In this document: positions 36,878 to 64,000 of the stretch, in pieces | Layout of the letters: every line of letters begins with the position of its first letter | Position numbering within the stretch: the first letter of the stretch is position 1 | Origin: Manduca sexta | Taxonomy: Eukaryota > Arthropoda > Insecta > Lepidoptera > Sphingidae | Assembly: GCF_014839805.1 (NCBI RefSeq) | Contig: NC_051131.1 | Location: forward strand, 13,752,913-13,816,912 | DNA: 64,000 bases | Direction: 5' to 3' | Program-made: the position numbers and the translations under genes | The notes under the pieces: generated by a model | Seen by the model: only the letters and a program-made list of their open reading frames with translations | Databases searched by the model: none | Told to the model about the DNA's origin: nothing

Positions 36878-39800
36878 GTAAGTATTATTACATTATCGAA
36901 AATAACGGTCGATAACGGTTAAATGGGGCGAATGGAGACGAAACTGGTCTTGTGATTACACAACTGTATCTACCGAAAATATTTAAAGCTTACCAAGTGT
37001 CTTGCCAATGTATAACACGAATTTTACAAATAAAGTGTAGTCTGAGATCATGTGTAATTAATTATTGTTAAGAGTATGGAGTATACAACCTCCTACGGGA
37101 TTAGGTCGCAGCAGAAAATGGGAACAATATGGTTTAAGAACAAACTTAGTAAAACCGTGATCGAGAATTGCAGGATACAGGCATATCAGTTAAACGAACT
37201 GCTTGCCTGATAATAATAATTCCATAACAGCTGTTTACTCCATCATCTCCACTTGGTACCAGCGGGTTTGATTCCCAAGTCAGACACTGAGGGTTTGGAT
37301 CCACCGTTAGTCAATGTCAAGCCGGCTACTGATAGTAAAAATTAAACTTATTTTATTCCGCAACATAACGTAAAAAGCGTGTTACATCTATTGTGATTTT
37401 GGCGGTTCTGAGAAATAAACTGAGGTTACATTATACCTATTTAGTTATATAATTTACATCTTGATTGAGGCAAGTATGTTTTTGTTGTTTTCAAAATTAC
37501 ATCTATGTTATGGCAGTGACCATGTGGGATATAAGAACATAGGCACCAACTGGGTTTCATTAACGATTAACAGACTGTATAATAATTTATGAGTACAGAT
37601 ACTTCTCTCTATCTCCTAAGGTATACAAGCGTCAATTCTGATTCGAAAATGAATTTGCTATTAGCCCTTTAATCAAATCACATAAAAAATGACTCTTAGC
37701 CACCATGCGTAAATAGTTTATATTATAAATTATAATTTTTTCTTGATATATCTAGTGCCTCATAATATCTTGGAACGAAGCAAGAATTCGCGATTGTCCG
37801 ACGTGTATAACGGTAGCAAATCGAGTCTCCACATTTCTCGGAAGCGGTTTTTTAGATATTTTACTCCATAACAGAGGCAATGCGTTGTAAGTGATGTCGA
37901 TCCACGCTAATAAGACATAACTTTAGATAGTTTAGACTGTAGGTTTAATACGACTTGTATCATACTCCCAATAAAGAATATTTACACATATTATTGGCTT
38001 TACAATCCCATATTATGTTATAATAATAATTACCGTAAAAATATCTATTGAACAATAATTTCAGTCATCAAAACCCTAGTCGGAATAAAATATTAACCGA
38101 ACGTAAAAACATTTATCATGTCTTGCACTGAGTCTATTTGCAAATTTCGCGTTTGTTATATAAAACCGCATTATACTTCTCGAATGGCGTTTTTCAGGTC
38201 CATTATAATATATAAGTCAATGTAAGAAGGACTGAAGCCGTATAACAGAACTTAAAACTTCGCGTCGAAATTTGACCGCTTTTAAACGGTCTCCGTAAGA
38301 CTGTAGTTACATTAGAAAAATCGTGTTTTTATATTAAGAGCCACTAACTTTCTTAGTCAATGGCCCTCTTCCTTCCGCCCATCCTAAGATCCTATAGGGC
38401 ATTGCTGTCGCGAAGCCGGGGGAACCAGTACACCGTTCGCAGATTTTCCTCGCCGTTGACTGCAGGGTCTGTACTAAAAAAAAAACCTACTAAGTAAGTA
38501 CTTAATAATAGAAAGTCTCGTTGGTTTAGTGGTAACGTCCTTACTTAAGGTCTAAATAGTGAGTAAATGGGTTCGATTCCCCTTTACTGAGCGGAGTGTT
38601 GTCGCGATATTTCCTTTGTCTATTAAAAAATTATTTCGTAAAAATTCGTGTCATTTCTTATGCGAAATTTAATAAAATCCTCAATTACCTATTGAACATT
38701 ATTTAAAACGCCTTTTGTGTGGGTCAAACTAGATGATAAAGTATGTCGCAATACCGCCTGGCATACGTCATCGTCGCGTCATCGGTTGTAAAGTTATACA
38801 GAATGCGGCATGTCATGCCTCTTTAATGATTCCTCGTTGTGACAGTGCTCTTTGTGAGGATTCACACGTTATGAAGTACTTTTGGTGGTGTAGGGTGAAA
38901 TATTTAGTTTTATAATAATTTCCTGTCTATTCTAATACTTGTTTTACCTAAAACCTATAGGTAGGTAGTAAAGTTTGTACGATGCCTTTTCTCAGAATTA
39001 AGTAAGTATATTGGGCAGAACGACTTTTTATGGAAAGCCTTATATTTTGTTTATTATGTAAAGTATTCTTCTAAATAAGTTTTACAATGTATAAATATTG
39101 AAATGTAAGAAATTCGTGCAATACCCATTTAACGTATCGACATTCATTTGACTTATGGCGCTGCTTGATATCCGCGTTGTTGGAGTAGAATGTAAATAGG
39201 TCGTGGATTAGATTTTCGCAACTGAACAGATGTTCATATAACAACAATTAACAGACTGATAAGGGTTTTGTTGTTACAATTAATACATCTGTATTATGTA
39301 TACGACGCAAGACAGGTGGCCAAAAGTCGAGATCGATGGCGTGACATTATACTGCGGAAGCCGGTGAGAGATAGTCACGACCCTCAGAATTGAGGAGAAC
39401 GACGCAATGAGGAGGAGGAAGGGTTTTGTTGTATGAATAGAGGTAGACCTACATAAGTAAAATATATATATAATCGTTCTTAATATTAAGCAAAATTAAG
39501 TATTTTATTTTCAACACTAGTTACTCTGAATGGTTTGGTATCATATTTAAGGATAAACAAACGATAGGTATTGTGCATATTAATTATAATAATTAATATA
39601 AGTAGTGATATTTATTATTTATATTATTGAATTATCCGTCGACTACACCGCATAAAACAAAGGTACTTACCTAATTGAAAGTGAAAGTGGGTACCAAGTT
39701 ATGTGTTTACAATTTGTCATTTTCTCTTCCCTGAATATGATAGAAAGGTATAATTTACCCTAAGTATGTTGCACATTTTTTTAATGAAACTGGCGAGAAA

Positions 39801-40211
39801 TAACAATTTCAATGATTTATTCGTACTAAGTATTTATATGAAAATTTCCTATACTTATTCAAGTTCTATTATTTAAATCTACATGTATAAATTATACGCG
39901 TTATACACAAAAAATATCGATTTCATTCCTTTATTGTTGCCGATTGCTGACATTGTATGAATACAGTAATGGGCAAGGTAGCATTACATATCGATTTTGA
40001 CCCACCGTTTGAATTATTTACACATTCCGTTTATGACACGCGTTGCGGTTGGCGACGAGTTATAGGTACAAAGCATAGAAATAGTCGGTTTACTGCAAGA
40101 ACTCACTAATTGCTAAAAAACATCAAGTACAGTTTATAACGCCCCGAACATAATATAATATTTAACATACTCACTAGATTTTAAGAATAAAAATTATATC
40201 TAAGATGATAT
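36878..40211. other. repeat-rich intergenic space
   Basis: No gene recognised. At 37255-37300 a B-box-like gcgggtttgattcccaag suggests a SINE remnant. At 39300-39420 a GC-richer piece (gacaggtggccaaaag, ccacgaccctcagaattgagg-like) resembles the end of a LINE reverse-transcriptase ORF, but it is too short to assign. Confidence 0.45.
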
Positions 40212-40484
40212 AGCGCACTCTTAATAAAATAATGACCCATTCCAAAATTGCCAATTTGTGGGAATCGTCAAACAACCAAGTACCAACCAAGTAGAACTGG
40301 AAGAACAACCTTTTCGTATTTTCCTTTTTTTTTCATGCTATAGGTTTCATTTTTTACCTATTTAATAAGCTCAATTTTATAGCAACTTCAAATAAAAAGG
40401 TAGCATATGAAAATTAGTTTTCCGATGACTGCCACAAATTTGAAACAATTTTGAAATAGGTCATTATTTTATTAAGAGTGCGAT
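40212..40484. mobile_element. MITE of about 270 bp with long terminal inverted repeats
   Basis: The left end cgcactcttaataaaataat (from 40214) then gacccattccaaaattg pairs with the right end attattttattaagagtgcg (ending 40482) and its inner caattttgaaataggtc. Inverted similarity extends about 50 bp on each side. There is no coding content. Confidence 0.8.
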
Positions 40485-40904
40485 AGGGAAAACAACATAA
40501 CTAAAAGTGGCTTAATTCATACTTGTGTATTTGTCAGTTAATGAATTCTTACAGTAAACCGAAATACACAAGTTTCTGTCAAATAACGGACGCCCTTACA
40601 TCCCTCCAGATGAGTATAATCGAGGGTCGTTGACCCGCTCTTTTCCACGCTCGGGTGAATTTTGTAACGTGAATTTGAGTTTGAGTCGTCGTACGTACTA
40701 CATAATTTGGGTCTGTGGAGTATTCAATAAAGAGACGATTCCTATATTTCGGCACACGTCGAAGGATATCACAACGGTTATGGAAATTCGTTTGCAAAAT
40801 GGCAAGTTTATCTTCTATCTTATCTGTTTATACTACTATTTTTTTTAGAACATGCAAATTTCAGGAACTAGGTCCTTTTTCGAATTGAAGAATTCATTTA
40901 GTGT

Positions 40905-41296
40905 TGGCTAACCCATTTATCGAAGAAGGCAAAAGGCTATATTATATCACGCTATGACCGATAGGAGCGGAACATCAATGAAAAAATTGATTTGTTTTGA
41001 GAGTTTCCGTTGTGTACGCTGCATATACGGTTAAAGTTACGCAACAATCATGTATGACGAAATTGTTCCTCTTTAAAAAATATTAAAAATATATTTTTAA
41101 ACAAAGTTCCCCGTCGCACGTGTCTGAACGCATTTAACTCAAAACCTATCGAACGAATTTCGATGAAAGTTGGTATGGACATAGTTTGCTCTAGGACGGA
41201 CATAGGCTACTTTCTGGGACAATATATAGCGGTACATTTACCTCGGAAAACTCTCACGCGGGCGAAGCCGCGACAAAAGCTATGCTAATATGTCTG
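40905..41296 (-). mobile_element. dispersed element, inverted copy of the one at 1-345
   Basis: In reverse complement it reads cgcggcttcgcccgcg, then cataccaactttcatc, gttttgagttaaa, gcgtaactttaacc, aacggaaactctcaaaac and gttccgctcctatcggtcat. Positions 1-345 give the same order. It has lost the tandem core beyond the first unit. It could be a retroposon or a DNA element; the class is not resolved. Confidence 0.75.
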
Positions 41297-42850
41297 AGAG
41301 CAAGGTAAATATTCAGTTCAATAGATCTGATTGATACTGGAACTGAAAAGTTTCTCTGGATTAGGGGTGTAGCTACCACTGTATCAGTAATGCGGGGCCA
41401 TTCGGCCTATAACAACATTAAACTCAGCGGGTGCCTAAAAGTTCGCACTGAACTGAAGGTCCCCCAACAAATTTGAATATAGAGCCCTTCATGGCAAACT
41501 ACGCCAATGCACTGGATATTAATCCGACTGATATTAGAACCCACACACTCTGACATTGGAACTAACAAATTGAATTTAGATCTGACTGAGGATGTGAAAA
41601 TAAAATTTACTTATAGTTACAGCGGTGTATTTTTAGTTTCAGGTCAACCAATCAAACCGAAAATAGAGATGGTGGTAAAGGATACGACACGACATCCCTG
41701 GGAGGGTAAGTATAGTTTGGATACTACATGTACTACGAACAGAGGCGGCCTTTGGGGGTGGCGAACCAGGCAACCACCCTGCGCCTCGCGCTTACAGAGG
41801 CCTCGCGCGGTGCCTCGCAGGGCCTTTTTTTTACGTCCTTACCGATGAAACTGTTAAAACAGGGGACCGTTTTTTACTCTGCCCGGGGCCTCGCGTCTGT
41901 TTCTTTTTGCTTTCGCCTGGGGCCTCGCCTCGTTTAGGGCCGCCACTGTGTACGAATGATCAAGTAAGTAATAAGTTTCGAAGATCCGTAGGGGCACTTA
42001 CACACACTTGTATATGTAATAAAAATGTAATATACATTAAAACACGTACTTAGACGCGTTTTTAACATTCAGAGTCCACTTATGCTTAGGTACAAAATTC
42101 ACAAATGAAAGAAAAAATCCGGTTATAGAGCCTTTATTGTACTCTTGAAATAAAACAATTTGATAAAATATTTGCTGTTTTATTTTGTAACAAAAACCTT
42201 ATTCCTTAAACATATTTTTCTTACGTCTAATTATACGTTAAAGTTTATGTGAAACACTATAAAGTATGAACTTAAAAAAATATGAGAACTAAGAAATCAA
42301 GCGAGCAAGTCCACGCACAAATAGTATCTCCGGCTTTATGCTCATGGAGGCGTAAAATGGTTATGGACGGTTGCAAAAGTTGAACACTGTTAGGGGAAAC
42401 ATTGTCCAAGCACTGTATGTCTCCCTTACAAACCATAGGAGGAGAATTACTGGTTTTGGATCAGTGAATCGTCTGTGAAACTACTACCGAGACAAATGGT
42501 TGAATAGCCCGCAAATATCTGTTTCAGCTCTGTATTGAGGACCCATTCTGAATACCATTTGTTATACTGGATTCGATGTTGGTACTTTACAGTTAAATGG
42601 GTTTCTACTTAGGTTCTTATAGAGTCCAGATTGTTTAAATGTAGGTAGGTATTTATTATGGTTATTTTTTATTGTAATCTATAAATTTTAAGTATCTAAA
42701 AAAAATAACATCAAAATAAAATAATGTTTGCTCAATTCTTAACTTATCCAGTGCCCTCCGTCGAGACCAAAGCTAAACAGCTGTCTTCTCTTTAAAAATA
42801 AAAAAAAAGTGGTAGAAAATTGCATGGCAGAATCTCCGAATATTAATTGT
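41297..42850. other. intergenic space and SDR 3' UTR
   Basis: The GC-richer block 41730-41945 has repeated gcctcgc motifs and inverted ends gaggcggcc and ggccgccac, so it may be an insertion. TTTATT at 42668-42673 would be AATAAA on the - strand, a possible poly(A) signal for the SDR gene. Confidence 0.45.
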
Positions 42851-44599
42851 TTACCATGGCAACTCAGAGCCGTCATACTGCAAGAACTTGCCCGTATCCG
42901 CTTCTCCTAAATTGTCTATAGTTTTGAATATCCCGCTAACGCTTGTGGGTACGTCTAAGGGTGCATTTTTACCGCCCATGTCAGTGTTTACCCAGCCCGG
43001 GTGCATGGACGCCACTAGTATCATATCCTTCTTCAGATCGAGGCTCATTGATTTTGTAGCTGCGTTCAGTGCTGCCTGGAATACGCAGAAAACAGATTGA
43101 CAGCTAAGTTATAAATAAGATTTTCAAACTTTGATATATATGTACTTAGCGTAGCTTTCATCGCAATTGGCAAACGTACATCGCGTCATGTGTTGGGGCA
43201 AAATTTAAGGATGTTCCATTAATTTTCTGTCGATTCCGGTGCCTATATCACGGATTTTGTAACATCACTAAGCCACAACTGACAACTACTGTCGAGTTAC
43301 TATTACATGCGGTTATAATCCCAGATATTTGTTAACGTTTCTAGACAAGACTTAGCACTCTATTCAATTTAGAAAATATTTAATAATTCGTATATTATTG
43401 TTTACCTTAGAACATCTATAAGGATAGAAACCTCCGTCTTTATTCTGCGCTATGGAACCGAGTATGGAGCTCATGTTGACGATGGCCGCTCGTTGAGCTC
43501 CCATCGGCAACCCGCTGTTGGAGTCTGCGGCTTGTTTCAGCAGAGGAAGCAGACTCTGGAAGACAGAAATATTTTTTAAGGCAAAGGAAAGAATATTTTT
43601 TATATGTCTACCTAAAAAGTATTTAATACATATATATATCTCTTACTGTCTATAATAAAATAAAATTAAAGTTGTTTGTGTATTTTTAATCATTATACAT
43701 AATATGTACATATAACAGCAAAATACACTTTAAAAATAATCTGTTATTATTTAGAGATGTTTATCAATATACCTTTGTGAGCATTATCGGCGCGACGGTG
43801 TTTACTGTAAGATTATCCATCAGTTGCTCAGCTTTTACTAACCCAAGTTTCGTGAATTTTGTGGTGACTCCAGCATTGTTAATAAGCAAGTTGAGACCTT
43901 GATTGCCGACAATCTTTGCTATTTGAGTTGCAAATTCACCGTAACTACCAATATTAGTTACATCTGCGAAAAGTAAAATAAAAAAGTTTGTGAAGGGTGT
44001 TTGGTTTGGTAGGTATATGGAAAATTTATCAAGTAAAGAGAACTCACCTAGGTGCATAATAGTGATATTTTTATTGGCTTCAGATAATTTACTTAGTTCC
44101 TGAAAAACATAATAATAAGATCATAAGAATAAAGAAATTACTACATAGCCCATAGGTACCTATTTTGAATTTAGAAATTTCAAATTGCCGCGTTAACGAC
44201 GCGAAGCCGGGTATGATTTTCCAGCTGATGCCCAAAATGTACGTTTTCATTTATTTATCTAAAATGAAGATTCGTTTTGCAATATTTTTACTTTAAATAC
44301 TCCATTTTCTATTAATTTAAACTGAAAGCATTATAATTAATTATTCGAACTATCTCGAGATTTATGAGGTCATCACAATTTCGTGATACGTCATGCGCAC
44401 GTTCCCTGCCATTGAGCATGACGTTGGCTGTCACAGCGTCGCTGCGTCCCGCTCGCACACTGGTATAATTCACTGTACACCGACGTCGCGCCAGTATTTG
44501 ACCGCGAGACTTCGTTGATTTGCAGTGATATTGTGAGTTTAGAACATTGTGAAGTGAGTGTATTTAATTGTGCTACAAAATAAAATCATTGAATAAAAC

Positions 44600-61591
<16,992 letters not shown>

Positions 61592-63104
61592 ACGTACTAC
61601 ACCGCTCGCACACCGCACGGACCAATCACAGCGCGGCATTGGAACAGCCAATCAGAACGTTTCGGTCCTTGCAACCCGCACTTAGCAAAATATTTCTGGC
61701 GAACTCCGACGCGATATCCCTCGTAGGTTTAAGTTGAACTACAGTTTACTTGTCAGATCAAGTAGACTGTGGTTTTTACCTTGCTGTAAAAACTTTGGTT
61801 TTGTGAGTCTAATTACAGCACAAACCAATCACAGTCGTTTATTGTTTATTAAGTAGCCAATGATATTGTTTTGTTCCTCACAAACCGCACTTTTTAGTAC
61901 TTTGTTATCTGGTGTCTATTTAGGGTAAAATGGTCATGCGTTATGGTGACGTCATGCGTTAGTGCAAACTCGGTGCACGAGTCCTTATCGGGGATGGGCT
62001 TCGTGATCTTTCGGAGCAATCAAAATTTCTTTTTCGTAATTTAATTTCTAATTTTATATGGGATGTGAATTATAATTTATTATATGGCTTGTGGCACCGT
62101 GAGTGCACTGTGCACCAGTCTACTTTGCCGAATACAGTGAGCTTAATATTTGTACACCATTTGCACATTGCTTCATAGTTTTCAGCTTTATTGCCCATTG
62201 CTATGTGTATTGCCAGTTGTTAATATTTAAATTTAATTACATTAAAATCTTTTTAATTATATTTCGCAAAAAAATCTCAATTATGAAATTGATATTAATA
62301 ATATTATAATTAAAAAGGAACTCATCAATATTTGTGGTCGGCTTGCAATTATTCCTCTCTGTCGCACTCTGACACCCTGTAGCCTCATCATTGTCGCGTT
62401 CCTAACTTCACAGTAGTCGTAAATGACGCTCCCGTGACTTGTCTAACTTCAAGCCGTCAATAAAGGTTGACAGCTGTATTGACATTTGCCTGTCGACAGC
62501 AATCCGCAGGCGCTGTGATATACCAATAACAATGTTATCGTCGTATTTAGTTGAATCATTTGTATAGGAAACTTGGAAAGGGTGGACAATTTGTATGCAA
62601 CTTGAAAAATAGATTATAATTTACGGTTTTATATATAACGGGTTGGAAGGATTAATTTACAAGACGAATAGTCCGACTTTTTTAACGTTTTATATAAGAA
62701 AACTAACATCAATTGTCCACTCGCTTTAGTCTACTAGTGGCTCGTTGGTGCTTCTCAAAATTACTTTCGATATAAAGTACAAAGTGTAATGTATTCGAAC
62801 TATGACGTAATCCAATCGCTCAGTATTATTGTAGTGCCGGTCATACGATACGAGAAATCGATACGATCTATTACAGTCTAGATCGAATTGAATACATTAT
62901 ACAATTTATATAGCTAAAAATATTTGCCAAACATGGCGACTTATCGGTCCGATCGTACCGATTTATCGTATCGCATATGACCTATATGAGGGATGCGCAC
63001 ATTCCGCCGCAGTGACATCAGTTGACCGTAATTTAATATGATTTTGAACTCTTTAAATAAAGTGATATATTTTTAAAGCATTTTTTATTTCCTCCTTATG
63101 AATG
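61592..63104. other. TrxR 3' UTR and convergent intergenic space
   Basis: Candidate TrxR poly(A) signals on the + strand are AATAAA at 62459-62464 and 63056-63061. On the - strand AATAAA (TTTATT at 63084-63089) lies only 15 bases after the metalloproteinase stop. No coding exon was recognised. Confidence 0.5.
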
Positions 63105-64000
63105 TCAAGGTCCATCGTTGGTGATGTACTGGTTCATGTCCTCAGAGGCTTCGCAGTCGAACCAGATCTGCGCGGTGGGTAGAGGGTAGTACTCGTGCGC
63201 TTTGATTAACGAGTTGTCGAACCGCCAAAACCGCGGCCCGCGGAAGAAGTACGTATCTGCAATATGACAAAGCAAAATGTGGTTTTGGGTGACATATGCG
63301 GCGAAATATTTACTAGATATTTCTCGAATGCACTCTGGGTGAGTAGCAGAAATCTAGTTCTGCTTTCAGTTATGAAATATATTGTGGAACGAAAACAAAT
63401 GACAATATCTAGGTGCATTACTTCCCCCTACTACCTCTTATGAGAGTGCTCGACCGCGTAAACAGCTATTACGCAAATGTGTACAATGTAACTGAATTGT
63501 AACAAGCTGATGACTCTACATTAGATATTGAATAAAACTAATATGGGGATTTTTATTAAAGCAACAGAAACCCAAAAAAATCTAGATGTTTTATCGATAG
63601 GTTTTTACACGTCTCGCGCGACGACTTGGAATTTAATGCGGTTTTGCTAGAGTTTAACTTTAAAAATAAACTCCATTTTATCCTGGGAAAATTAAAGCGG
63701 AACTTTAATACCGCAAAACTAATACGCGAGCGGAGCCGCCAGCAAAAGCTAGTTCGCAATACATACATCGTCTAGCTAGTCACCTCATTCAGTTAAGTTC
63801 CCTAGCATAACAGACTAGAATTAGGCTAAGGGAAAATACGTAACAAACCTCCTTTCCATATGATAGCAGCATCGACAGGGTACGGAACCTCCCGCCACGC
63901 CGACATATCCTTTGGGTACCCGTCGTCCATAGTCTCCGTGATCTCATCAAACCTCCAGAACCTCTCGTCGTCGATCAAGTAAGTCTTGTTGTTGTAGTTG
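63105..64000 (-). CDS. matrix metalloproteinase, hemopexin-like domain, C-terminal exons (partial)
   Basis: The 3' end of a secreted or membrane-attached zinc metalloproteinase that remodels extracellular matrix; only the hemopexin propeller is in the window. Exons on the - strand: 63849 to beyond 64000, and 63105-63256 (TGA 63105-63107), joined in phase 1 to read WKGDTYFFRG. Hemopexin blade repeats show YLIDDERFWRFDEITETM and DGYPKDMSAWREVPYPVDAA, then YFFRGPRFWRFDNSL and YYPLPTAQIWFDCEAS. The protein ends DMNQYITNDGP. The Cys in WFDCEA is in the position expected of the last propeller Cys that closes a disulphide in MMPs. There is no sign of a membrane anchor after it, which favours a secreted Mmp1-like enzyme, but the catalytic domain is outside the window. 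Confidence 0.93.
63669..63753 (+). mobile_element. short repeat fragment, same family as 3891-3978
   Basis: It has ctccattttatcctggg, ttaaagcggaactttaatac, gcgagcggagccgcc and agcaaaagctagt. It lies in the last visible intron of the metalloproteinase gene. Confidence 0.55.

Noticed and set aside
38516..38593. tRNA-like sequence with tggtttagtggtaac and gggttcgattcccc
   Set aside because: The ends do not form an acceptor stem and the T stem has a mismatch. A SINE or tRNA remnant is more likely.
41507..41848. A 113-codon frame with a GC-rich end
   Set aside because: The sequence changes character midway at a repeat-like block (gcctcgc) and resembles no protein.
44370..44500. Antioxidant response element near the cytosolic TrxR exon
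   Set aside because: Sequences such as tgacgttggc and tgacagccaa come close to TGACnnnGC, but none matches exactly on inspection.

Overview
The window is eukaryotic genomic DNA, almost certainly from a moth or butterfly. It is AT-rich, its genes are split by GT-AG introns, it carries tRNA-headed SINEs, Helitron-like and MITE-like elements of lepidopteran type, and its proteins resemble insect orthologues (for example a thioredoxin reductase ending in SCCS). No bacterial-type operons, CRISPR arrays or phage features are present.

Six protein-coding genes can be supported, and they alternate strictly in strand: (1) 9904-19286 (+), the 3' part of an LRRFIP (leucine-rich repeat flightless-interacting protein) homologue, a coiled-coil protein; (2) 26281-28169 (-), a complete 3-exon Mediator subunit MED19; (3) 30274-35577 (+), a 1767-residue zinc-finger and ING-type PHD protein, best matched to insect MESR4; (4) 42851-44762 (-), a complete 5-exon short-chain dehydrogenase of the sniffer / C-factor type; (5) 44600-61591 (+), thioredoxin reductase with two alternative first exons (cytosolic and mitochondrial) spliced to the same seven downstream coding exons; (6) 63105-64000 (-), the last two exons of a matrix metalloproteinase hemopexin domain, running off the right edge. 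Coding exons were assigned by eye from protein resemblance, splice signals and agreement of intron phase. All junctions agree except one in the LRRFIP gene, where an apparent one-base frameshift is needed.

Region by region: 1-9900 has no recognisable exon and is made of repeats (a 123-bp six-copy tandem array, a MITE with a perfect palindrome, a 1.7-kb segment bounded by long inverted repeats). 9904-19286 is the LRRFIP gene, inside which a 168-bp unit made of the end of an exon plus its splice donor is tandemly repeated exactly 19 times (13286-16477). 19287-26280 is the convergent space to MED19, with a Helitron and a diverged minisatellite. MED19 and MESR4 are divergent, about 2.1 kb apart. 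35578-42850 is repeat-rich; just after MESR4 lie two 26-nt segments with excellent splice sites that would be read in frame from a cryptic donor at the MESR4 C-terminus. 42851-61591 is a divergent, interlocked SDR / TrxR pair: the cytosolic TrxR first exon sits within intron 1 of the SDR gene. The large TrxR introns hold SINEs, an internally deleted Helitron and a nested retroposon with a clear 10-bp target-site duplication.

The genes do not form a pathway. LRRFIP is a signalling/cytoskeletal adaptor, MED19 and MESR4 are nuclear transcription/chromatin factors, TrxR and the SDR are redox enzymes probably sharing a bidirectional promoter, and the MMP remodels extracellular matrix. The most noteworthy items are the 19-copy exon/donor array, the interlocked TrxR-SDR promoters and the possible MESR4 microexons.
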